Below, piece after piece: positions 1 to 6,024 of a DNA stretch of 7,361 nt; within the stretch, counting starts at the first letter, position 1, and each line of letters starts with the position of its first letter. The translations under genes and the position numbers were made by a program. The stretch is from Candidatus Gastranaerophilales bacterium (GTDB taxonomy: Bacteria > Cyanobacteriota > Vampirovibrionia > Gastranaerophilales > Gastranaerophilaceae): positions 1 to 7,361 of the forward strand of contig CALVER010000067.1 of the NCBI GenBank assembly GCA_944326625.1, read 5' to 3'. The notes below the pieces were generated by a model. It worked only from the letters and a program-made list of their open reading frames with translations, was not told the origin of the DNA and did not search any database.

Positions 1-629
1 TGAGCCTGTTAGACTGGATTTATAAAAAGAAATGCTATTTTTGCAAAAGTTCAAAAGAGTCTGTGCGCATGTGCTCCAAATGCTATGACAAGCTTATTCA
101 CCTTCCCGTAAAACCCAACAGAATTATAGACGGGGTGAATGTTTTCTGCGCGGGTAATTATTCAAATGAATTGCAAAAACTAATCCGCGGGCTTAAATAC
201 CATAAACAAAAGGACCTTGCCTATTTTCAGGCAAAATTTATGTATGAATTCTGGCAAAAATTGAATTATGAAGGAGATTTTCAGGTCGTACCGGTACCTT
301 TGCACGAAAAACGCCGCAAGAAAAGAAAATACAACCATATGGAGCTTGTTGCCGTTGAATTTTGCAACCTCACAGGATATGAGCCGAATTTTAATCTTAT
401 AAAACGTATTAAAGACACAAAACCCCAATACCGCCTCTCAAAACGTGAACGTGCCGCAAATCTCCACGAAGCTTTTGAAGTGAATAAATCCGCATATATT
501 GAAGGCAAAAAAGTTCTGATACTTGATGACATCTGCACAACAGGTTCAACTTTTGAAGAAATGATAAAAGAATTTAAGAAAAACGGGATTTGTGATATAA
601 TCTGTTTTGCGACAACAACACCGTTTTAA
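1..629 (+). CDS. comF: ComF family phosphoribosyltransferase-like competence protein (5' partial)
   Basis: ComF/ComFC proteins have a small N-terminal zinc ribbon and a type I phosphoribosyltransferase fold, and are needed for natural transformation in several bacteria. The frame is open to the left edge. From base 3 it reads SLLDWIYKKKCYFC, and the first two bases (TG) would complete an ATG/GTG/TTG whose first base is outside the window. I therefore take the real start as base 0 (about 209 residues), not the internal GTG at 63 or ATG at 69. Starting at either of these would delete CYFC (bases 33-44), the first half of the zinc ribbon; the second half is CSKC (72-83). The PRPP-binding signature VLILDDICTTGST lies at bases 513-551, with the paired Asp at 525-530. 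Bases 1-3 (TGA) would also give an ATGA stop/start overlap if an upstream gene ends there, which cannot be seen. The family call is firm. Enzymatic activity is unproven for the family. Confidence 0.93.
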   Translation, partial: SLLDWIYKKKCYFCKSSKESVRMCSKCYDKLIHLPVKPNRIIDGVNVFCAGNYSNELQKLIRGLKYHKQKDLAYFQAKFMYEFWQKLNYEGDFQVVPVPLHEKRRKKRKYNHMELVAVEFCNLTGYEPNFNLIKRIKDTKPQYRLSKRERAANLHEAFEVNKSAYIEGKKVLILDDICTTGSTFEEMIKEFKKNGICDIICFATTTPF

Positions 630-631
630 TT

Positions 632-964
632 ATGATTATCAAAGAATATGCCAAATATTTACAAAAACATTACGACGACCTGATGAACGGCAAAACCACC
701 GCAACAAAGCTATTGTGCGAATGGTTAAGAAAAATTATACACAAAATCCCCAAAACTCATGTCGAAAAAATTATTCACTGCGAAATTATGCTTGCCGAAA
801 ACAAATACGGCGACTTTTTGCTTGTCGGCAGATCCGAAAGCGGCCGAACTTTAATGAAAGCTTTGCATAATTTTGCCCTCAGTTATGAAAATTATATTAT
901 GAGTAAATGGCTTGAAGATAAAAAACCGCATCATTTTACCAATCATCCTGATAACAAAAACTAA
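632..964 (+). CDS. Hypothetical protein, 110 aa, translationally coupled to comF
   Basis: I do not recognise this protein. The ATG lies two bases after the comF TAA and has no Shine-Dalgarno sequence in front of it, so translation probably depends on ribosomes finishing comF. The product is soluble-looking, with no signal peptide or membrane segment, and basic. An N-terminal part is predicted by eye as helical (residues 1-50, with Cys29 and Cys50). A more strand-like centre (GDFLLVGRSESG, about residues 60-71) follows, then another helix and a short His/Asn/Lys-rich tail (HHFTNHPDNKN). The two cysteines are too far apart for a standard metal motif. The overlapping frame at 607-870 starts inside comF and is a shadow. 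Coupling to comF suggests joint expression, but function is unknown. Existence as a real gene is supported by the tight spacing, the shared TAA stop and AT-biased codon use. Confidence 0.75.
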   Translation: MIIKEYAKYLQKHYDDLMNGKTTATKLLCEWLRKIIHKIPKTHVEKIIHCEIMLAENKYGDFLLVGRSESGRTLMKALHNFALSYENYIMSKWLEDKKPHHFTNHPDNKN

Positions 965-1002
965 TTACCTCATTGGCGGATTTTATTTTAATTTTCTAAT
1001 AA

Positions 1003-1026
1003 TAAAATATTCTTGTAAGGAAGGGG
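1003..1026 (+). promoter_or_regulatory. Candidate -10 box and strong ribosome binding site of the radical SAM gene
   Basis: TAAAAT at 1003-1008 matches the sigma70 -10 consensus at five of six bases, but no good -35 lies 16-18 bp upstream. The purine run AAGGAAGGGG at 1017-1026 is a strong Shine-Dalgarno sequence seven bases before the ATG at 1034 and clearly fixes that start. The promoter is tentative and the ribosome binding site is solid. Together they suggest that the radical SAM gene is expressed at least partly independently of comF and the 110-residue gene. Confidence 0.45.
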
Positions 1027-1033
1027 ATTTACA

Positions 1034-1894
1034 ATGAATACTATTTATACGGCACCCGTTTGCAAGATGAAAGAATTTAATAACCTTTTTATAGAACTTA
1101 CAGAAAAAAACTGCAACCAAAGATGCAAACACTGCTATATTGATTTTCCGTTAACAAAATCAGTAAAAGATTTTATTTCAATTGACACGATAAAAGAAGC
1201 TCTCAATGATACTACAAACGAAAATCTGGAATGCATCTACTTAACCGGTGCAGAACCCATGACGCATCCTGATTTTAATAATATTCTAAGACTATGCCTC
1301 AAACGCACAAATGTTTGTATTTTCACTAACGGCTCATTTATTAATGAAAAAAAGGCACGATTTTTAAAACGTGTTGAGGGCGAAAGCAATTTTGAAATCA
1401 TTTTTAAGTTAAGCATTGACCACTATAACGAGGTCAAAAGTGATGATATCAGAGGCAGAGGAACATACAGACAAACTCTGTATGCCGTAAAAAGTCTTAT
1501 CAAATACGGTTTTAACCCTATTCTATGCATAACAGATTACTACAACGAAGGCCGCGAAACTCTTATTGCAGAATTTAAAAAAGTTTGTGCAAAAATAGGT
1601 TTTGAGGCAAAAGACAATAACTTCAAAATAAATTTATGGCATGACAACAACAGCAAATTTGAATCCGAAGATACGAACTTTAACTGGCAGACACTTGACT
1701 GCGAATACGGAAGAATTTTGACGGCAAAAGGCATCTATACATGTCCTTTTCTGGCAAATGACCACAGAGGACGCTCAGGCAGCACATTCAAGGATTTTTC
1801 ACGTAAAAATACTCTGGAAACAAATTACTGTCTGACTTGCATAAAAAATCAAGAAGAACTTTTCGGTATAAATTACAATCTTTTTAAGGAATAA
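1034..1894 (+). CDS. Radical SAM enzyme with C-terminal twitch/SPASM-like cysteines, function unknown
   Basis: Radical SAM enzymes use a [4Fe-4S] cluster to cleave S-adenosylmethionine and start radical chemistry. The cluster motif is CNQRCKHC (Cys27, Cys31, Cys34, i.e. CX3CX2C), followed by aromatic Tyr35. LTGAEP at residues 70-75 takes the place of the usual GGEP SAM-amine-binding motif, with Ala as second residue. FTNG (97-100) and the SID stretch (127-129) match later strands of the partial TIM barrel. The C-terminus has four further cysteines: Cys223, Cys237 (CX9GX3C, close to the SPASM opening pattern), Cys266 and Cys269 (CX2C). This is about what one auxiliary cluster needs, so I read it as a twitch-like half-SPASM, not a full two-cluster SPASM. 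At 286 residues it is short but complete. No precursor-peptide gene or partner enzyme is visible beside it, so the substrate cannot be named. Its end almost abuts the convergent pilO gene. Confidence 0.88.
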   Translation: MNTIYTAPVCKMKEFNNLFIELTEKNCNQRCKHCYIDFPLTKSVKDFISIDTIKEALNDTTNENLECIYLTGAEPMTHPDFNNILRLCLKRTNVCIFTNGSFINEKKARFLKRVEGESNFEIIFKLSIDHYNEVKSDDIRGRGTYRQTLYAVKSLIKYGFNPILCITDYYNEGRETLIAEFKKVCAKIGFEAKDNNFKINLWHDNNSKFESEDTNFNWQTLDCEYGRILTAKGIYTCPFLANDHRGRSGSTFKDFSRKNTLETNYCLTCIKNQEELFGINYNLFKE

Positions 1895-1897
1895 ATT

Positions 1898-2482
1898 TTA
1901 TTTTTGGGCATAAAGCTTTAATTGGAATTTAATAATCAAAATTTTTCTGTCTTTTTCATACGGAATAATTTCAACAGAAGCCATATCCAAAAAATGCTCG
2001 TGTTTATATAATTCTTTCAAAAATCCCTCAAAATCCTTATACGTTCCTATCATCTCAATATCAAGTTTTGCAACATGGTATTTGTCGGGAACATTTTTGA
2101 CAAAGTTATCATCTTTGGGATCATATTCATATTTTATAGAACGGGTTTTGATTGAATTACCGCGGATAAGCGCTAAAATTTCCGCAAATTCATTTGCAAT
2201 AACGGATTCCGTATCCATACCCTGCTCAATAGGTTTATAAAAAGCCTTAACCGCATTTTGACTTTCAGCTTCCGCTTTTGCTGTTTTTTCCTTAAGATTT
2301 TTCAAAGTTCGTTCTTTATCAGCAAGAGAAGTAACAGCTGTTTTATATTCTTTAGAAATCTTAAAAATATCCGTAACAACCGGCACTGTGCGGCTTATAA
2401 TATATCCGAACACTACAAGTGTAAGGACTAATATTAAAATTATTGATTTAAATTTTCTAAAATAAACTTCTATTTCTTGCAT
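1898..2482 (-). CDS. pilO: PilO-like (GspM-like) inner-membrane pilus assembly protein
   Basis: PilO is a bitopic inner-membrane protein that pairs with PilN in the periplasm and helps link the cytoplasmic motor to the outer-membrane secretin. This 194-residue protein has the expected layout. There is a short cytoplasmic N-terminus (1-12), one hydrophobic segment (about 13-29, SIILILVLTLVVFGYII), and a charged helical stretch likely to form a coiled coil (about 40-85). A C-terminal alpha/beta region (about 90-194) is compatible with the ferredoxin-like fold of PilO/GspM. Length fits the family (about 180-220). The start is backed by AAGGA about nine bases upstream on the minus strand (2492-2496). 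It lies 14 bp downstream of the PilM-PilN fusion gene, so the two are surely one operon. Sequence alone does not separate PilO from GspM. No pilP or pilQ follows, because the next gene is convergent. Confidence 0.82.
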   Translation of the reverse strand: MQEIEVYFRKFKSIILILVLTLVVFGYIISRTVPVVTDIFKISKEYKTAVTSLADKERTLKNLKEKTAKAEAESQNAVKAFYKPIEQGMDTESVIANEFAEILALIRGNSIKTRSIKYEYDPKDDNFVKNVPDKYHVAKLDIEMIGTYKDFEGFLKELYKHEHFLDMASVEIIPYEKDRKILIIKFQLKLYAQK

Positions 2483-2496
2483 TTAAATTATCCTTA

Positions 2497-4221
2497 TTAA
2501 GGGCCAATATCAACCGGCTCTAAATCGTTAACTTTTCTGGCTGCACCCGCGGCAGGCGATCCTGCCGGATTTGGGTTAGTACCGGCAGCAGGAGCTGCTT
2601 TAGCCTCTGTTTTAGGTTTTGCCGAAGGATTAAGATCACCTTCAGACATATTTGTAATTTCAAAATTATACATCACAGGGCCGTCCGGAATAACCGCATC
2701 ATCTATAGAATCAGACAGCATTTCAAGCTTATGCAGACGCAGCTGGTTGTCAATTAAAGAATCCTTCATATTTTTAAAGAATATATATATATCCTCTACA
2801 TCTTCAGAAATACCTTTAATATCAAATTTACCTTGATCCTTTGCATTAAAATATGTAATCCACAAGTCCTGAGGAACTGATTCACCAAGTGCGGAATAAG
2901 CCATAAGCTTGGCTCTGTTATTTTTCAAAACTTTTTCAATTTCTGTTTTAACGACAAAATTGCCTGATTCGGATGCCAATTCAGTCATTTGCTTAATTTC
3001 ATCGTCAACTTTTTTAATCTGAGAATTAATCTCATTTAATTTTGTCTGATTTTTCTTCTGAATCACAGGAAGCGTCAGCATCGCGAATAATGACGGAACT
3101 ATCAGGACACCTGCAATAACATAAGAAATATTTTTCAATACACTTTCAGTCAAGACAATTTCTTTATTGTTAAAATTAAAAGAAATAGACTCTTCACCGG
3201 CGGAAGATGATTCAGCAGCTTTGTTGCCTGAAAAATCAAGTTTTACAGGATAGCTGCAAACCTTTGATACAGCAATACCGACAGCTTCCAGAGAAATTTT
3301 CATAACCTGATCCGGCAAAATATTCAAACTAACGGAAAGAATTTCTCTTTTTCTAAAGCTGTTATTTTCGAGGAAATCAACAGTACCCTCAAACTGCATT
3401 TTAGAAACGAGGTGCTCTGCACTGACCAAATCAGTTTCCGAAACGACATAGAGATAATTTGTCGGGAAATTCATCAGAGCAATTTGCGCGGAAGTATTAA
3501 TAACTTCATAAATTTCATCTAACTCATAAGTTTTTAAAGCTAACGGTTCTTCATAGTAATCAACAATATTTTTGCCGGATAAAGACACAAGACTGTAACC
3601 TGTGGAATTGACAATCATCAAATTCCACGGAGTGCCTTCCTCCATCTGAGTTTCAGTCAAGCCGGAAAACAAAAGAGCACGCAGGCTTGAAACAAGAGAA
3701 ATTTCCACCCCGCTCAAAGTTGCACCCATTTCCGCGAGAATTTCTTTGATTTTATCAACAGCCGGCTTTTGCATTGCCGAATAAAAAATTGTTCTGGTGT
3801 CGGATGAAGTATTTGAACTGCCTTCAAACCAGCTAATAACAGGTTCACATCTTTTAAAAATATATGATTGTTCAACTTCTGATATAACCGCTTCGGTTAC
3901 ACCGTCATCATTAAGAAGCAAAGGCAAATCCACTTTGCCGAAGTGCACCATAGGCATATTAAGTACAATATTACACTTCGGATTAATATTAAGTTCTCTG
4001 AAAAGTTCTTCCAAAGCCGTTCTGAATTCTTCATAATTAGCTATTTCTCTCATGGAATCACTATATTCAAGAGGCTTATGCCCGTAGGTTTTTACTGCTT
4101 TTATAACAGGATCGACCTGAATTAATTCAAGTCCGACACCGGGTGTCACGGACAAATATACAATCTCTTTACTGCCGGCGCCTAACTGTGATAATAAATC
4201 ATTTATAAATTTCTCTATCAT
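2497..4221 (-). CDS. pilM: PilM-PilN fusion protein (GspL-like architecture), type IV pilus/T2SS-like inner-membrane platform
   Basis: In most systems PilM (cytoplasmic, actin-like) and PilN (bitopic) are separate. Here one 574-residue chain appears to hold both. Residues 1 to about 325 look like a PilM/GspL actin-like domain, with alternating strands and helices and a SLVSSLRALL segment near 175-184. A Ser/Glu-rich linker (about 335-346) leads to one membrane segment (about 365-387), a coiled coil (about 388-416) and a PilN-like periplasmic domain (about 430-525). The last 45 or so residues are Ala/Pro/Lys-rich and probably disordered. By eye, motifs that bind nucleotide in PilM/FtsA are altered: the first loop reads VTPGVG at 25-30 instead of DIGSSS, the second reads VNSTG at 204-208 instead of VDIGA, and the last reads SETD at 261-264 instead of SGGGA. 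The start has a weak GGAA-type ribosome binding site. The gene leads the operon with pilO. The platform role is well supported. Pilus versus secretion system is not settled. Confidence 0.8.
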   Translation of the reverse strand: MIEKFINDLLSQLGAGSKEIVYLSVTPGVGLELIQVDPVIKAVKTYGHKPLEYSDSMREIANYEEFRTALEELFRELNINPKCNIVLNMPMVHFGKVDLPLLLNDDGVTEAVISEVEQSYIFKRCEPVISWFEGSSNTSSDTRTIFYSAMQKPAVDKIKEILAEMGATLSGVEISLVSSLRALLFSGLTETQMEEGTPWNLMIVNSTGYSLVSLSGKNIVDYYEEPLALKTYELDEIYEVINTSAQIALMNFPTNYLYVVSETDLVSAEHLVSKMQFEGTVDFLENNSFRKREILSVSLNILPDQVMKISLEAVGIAVSKVCSYPVKLDFSGNKAAESSSAGEESISFNFNNKEIVLTESVLKNISYVIAGVLIVPSLFAMLTLPVIQKKNQTKLNEINSQIKKVDDEIKQMTELASESGNFVVKTEIEKVLKNNRAKLMAYSALGESVPQDLWITYFNAKDQGKFDIKGISEDVEDIYIFFKNMKDSLIDNQLRLHKLEMLSDSIDDAVIPDGPVMYNFEITNMSEGDLNPSAKPKTEAKAAPAAGTNPNPAGSPAAGAARKVNDLEPVDIGP

Positions 4222-4256
4222 AATTTCCGTTAATCTTGCACTTAATTCTTATTTTT

Positions 4257-4286
4257 ATTATACAATATATTTTATAAACATCCCAA
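4257..4286 (-). promoter_or_regulatory. Sigma70-type promoter for the pilMN-pilO operon
   Basis: Read on the minus strand, TTGGGA (4281-4286) is followed after 18 bp by a perfect TATAAT (4257-4262). The predicted transcript would begin near 4250, leaving about 28 untranslated bases before the ATG at 4221 and including the weak GGAA ribosome binding sequence. This is the best promoter match in the window. The -35 matches four of six consensus bases. Confidence 0.6.
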
Positions 4287-4317
4287 ATTTAACATAAATT
4301 TACACTATATGTAGGAG
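4273..4317 (+). promoter_or_regulatory. Candidate -10 box and ribosome binding site for nadA
   Basis: TATAAA at 4273-4278 matches the -10 consensus at five of six bases and would start transcription near 4285, but no clear -35 is present. It overlaps the spacer of the leftward pilus promoter, so the two divergent promoters could compete. GTAGGAG at 4311-4317 is a good Shine-Dalgarno sequence ten bases before the nadA ATG and supports that start. No riboswitch-like or operator palindrome was evident in this 106-bp gap. Confidence 0.4.
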
Positions 4318-4327
4318 AAAAACCTTA

Positions 4328-5236
4328 ATGGATGGAATAACCGAAAAAATAAATAAGTTAAAAAGAGAGAAAAATGCCGTAATCCTTGCACACTGTTATC
4401 AAAATGCCGAAATAGATGAAGTAGCGGATTATGTGGGTGATTCTTTATATTTAAGTCAGATGGCTGCAAAAACAGATGCTGACATAATAGTTTTTGCGGG
4501 GGTATATTTTATGGCACAAACCGCAAAAATTCTCTCGCCTGATAAAAAAGTTTTATTACCGAGACTTGAATCCGGCTGTCTTATGGCAGATATGATTAAT
4601 TTGCAGCAGTTGAGGGAATTCAAATCAAAATATCCCGGAATTCCTACTGTCTGCTATATAAATTCAACAGCGGAAGTCAAATCGGAATGCGACATCTGCT
4701 GCACAAGCTCAAACGCAATTAAAATTGTCGACAGCTTAAAAGCTGAAAAAGTCTTATTTTTGCCTGACACATATCTCGGCAAATGGGTAGAATCACAGCT
4801 CAATGGCGTTGAAGTTATCACCTATCCGGGATACTGCCCGACACACTTGAGAATAAAAGCCGAAGACGTCATCTCAATGCGCAAAAAATATCCTGAAGCA
4901 AAAATTTTAACCCATCCGGAATGCCACAAATCAGTCACGAAAATTTCCGATTACGTAGGCAGCACAACAGGTATTATGAAATACGCACAAGAAAGCAGCG
5001 CAAAACAATTCATAATTGCCACGGAAAAAGGTGTTTACGACAGACTCAAACGTGATCTTCACGAAAAAGAATTCATAATTATAAAAGACAATATCATCTG
5101 TCCGAATATGAAATGGCATACGCTGGATGATATTTATAACGCACTTTTACACGAGCAGCATGAAATTGATGTTGAAAAAGGTTTAGCCGAAAAAGCTCTC
5201 GGCTGCATTGACAGAATGCTAGAGGTATCTAAATAA
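4328..5236 (+). CDS. nadA: Quinolinate synthase NadA
   Basis: NadA condenses iminoaspartate with dihydroxyacetone phosphate to give quinolinate, the precursor of the NAD pyridine ring. It uses an oxygen-sensitive [4Fe-4S] cluster in the cytoplasm. The 302-residue length matches the short (about 300 aa) form. The three cluster cysteines are present in their usual settings: Cys84 (ESGCLMAD), Cys170 (PGYCPTH) and Cys258 (CPNMKWHTL). Other family blocks are intact: ILAHCYQ at 19-25, VGDSLYLS at 36-43, LPDTYLG at 145-151, HPEC at 196-199 and the STTGIMKY segment at 212-219. The partner genes nadB and nadC are not in the window, so iminoaspartate must come from an enzyme encoded elsewhere. The gene opens a tight rightward cluster, and its TAA shares a base with the next ATG. 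Confidence 0.97.
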   Translation: MDGITEKINKLKREKNAVILAHCYQNAEIDEVADYVGDSLYLSQMAAKTDADIIVFAGVYFMAQTAKILSPDKKVLLPRLESGCLMADMINLQQLREFKSKYPGIPTVCYINSTAEVKSECDICCTSSNAIKIVDSLKAEKVLFLPDTYLGKWVESQLNGVEVITYPGYCPTHLRIKAEDVISMRKKYPEAKILTHPECHKSVTKISDYVGSTTGIMKYAQESSAKQFIIATEKGVYDRLKRDLHEKEFIIIKDNIICPNMKWHTLDDIYNALLHEQHEIDVEKGLAEKALGCIDRMLEVSK

Positions 5237-5979
5237 TGAACGAGATTATTTTCGGCAAAAATTCAGTTCTGGAAGCATTGATTTCGGGTGACAGAGAAAT
5301 CAACAAAATTCTCATCTCCAAAAATCTTCACAGCGATGCGAAATTGAACAAAATCAAAGAACTCGCACAGAAAAACGGCGTTGTATATCAATTTGTCGCA
5401 AAAGAAAAATTTCAAGCTTATGCCGAATACAATCATCAAGGCGTAATCGCACAAATTTCGCCTATCCGATACACGGAACTTGACGACTTTTTGGATAAAC
5501 CGCATACAAATGCCTCCTTAGTCATTTTGGACGGGGTCGAAGATCCGCACAACCTCGGCGCAATAATAAGAACCTGTGTTTGTGCCGGCGTTGCCGGAAT
5601 TATTATCCCCTCAAGACGAAATGTTCTTGTAAATTCAATAGTCGAAAAAACAAGCGCCGGTGCAATTAATCACATTCCGATTATAAAAGTCAATAGCCTG
5701 GTTAACGCTGTCCAAAAATTAAAAAATCAGGACTGGTGGATAATTGCCACGGACGCATCCGCAAAAGATAATTATTACAACATAGATTATTGCAATATGA
5801 ATTCCGCAATAATAATGGGCGCGGAGCACGCGGGAGTTTCAAAATCCCTTTTAAAACTTTCGGATTTTGTCGTGAAAATCCCGATGATGAACGACTTTAA
5901 CTCTCTTAACGTATCCAATGCCCTCAGCGCAATAATCTTTGAAACTTTAAGACAAAAGTTAAATAATATTAAAAAATAA
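5236..5979 (+). CDS. rlmB: TrmH/SpoU-family RNA 2'-O-methyltransferase, likely 23S rRNA (guanosine-2'-O-)-methyltransferase RlmB
   Basis: RlmB methylates the ribose of G2251 (E. coli numbering) in the peptidyl-transferase P loop of 23S rRNA, with SAM as donor. The 247-residue length is typical. An N-terminal L30e-like substrate-binding domain (about 1-75, starting IIFGKNSVLEAL) is followed by the SPOUT catalytic domain with all three motifs. Motif 1 is LDGVEDPHNLGAIIRT (98-113, with Asn106 and Arg112), motif 2 is MGAEHAGVS (194-202), and motif 3 is IPMMNDFNSLNVSNA (215-229). The deep trefoil knot is formed by motifs 2 and 3. The start ATG overlaps the nadA stop as TAATG, with AGAGG at 5221-5225 as ribosome binding site, so translation is coupled. 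Related SpoU proteins modify tRNA or other rRNA sites. The N-terminal domain favours RlmB, but the exact target nucleotide is inferred. Confidence 0.88.
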   Translation: MNEIIFGKNSVLEALISGDREINKILISKNLHSDAKLNKIKELAQKNGVVYQFVAKEKFQAYAEYNHQGVIAQISPIRYTELDDFLDKPHTNASLVILDGVEDPHNLGAIIRTCVCAGVAGIIIPSRRNVLVNSIVEKTSAGAINHIPIIKVNSLVNAVQKLKNQDWWIIATDASAKDNYYNIDYCNMNSAIIMGAEHAGVSKSLLKLSDFVVKIPMMNDFNSLNVSNALSAIIFETLRQKLNNIKK

Positions 5980-6000
5980 ACTTATCTTAAAAAGATGTTG

Positions 6001-6018
6001 TAATATAAAATTACGGAG
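6001..6018 (+). promoter_or_regulatory. Ribosome binding site and weak -10 candidate before the sigma factor gene
   Basis: ACGGAG at 6013-6018 is a clear Shine-Dalgarno sequence six bases before the ATG at 6025. TAATAT at 6001-6006 could be a -10 box but has no recognisable -35. The 45-bp gap also holds a 5-bp AT-rich stem (ATCTT 5984-5988, AAGAT 5992-5996) with no T-run, which I do not regard as a terminator. Readthrough from nadA-rlmB into the sigma gene is therefore likely. Confidence 0.35.
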
Positions 6019-6024
6019 CAAAAC

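Noticed and set aside
607..870. 87-codon frame overlapping the end of comF and the 110-residue gene
   Set aside because: It starts inside comF, and the frame beginning at 632 has better spacing and a more protein-like sequence.
965..1033. Short precursor-peptide gene for the radical SAM enzyme
   Set aside because: No start codon with a ribosome binding site and a meaningful frame fits in these 69 bases. They hold only the leader of the radical SAM gene.
5984..5996. Small stem between rlmB and the sigma gene as a terminator
   Set aside because: It has only five mostly A/T pairs and no following T-run, too weak to call termination.
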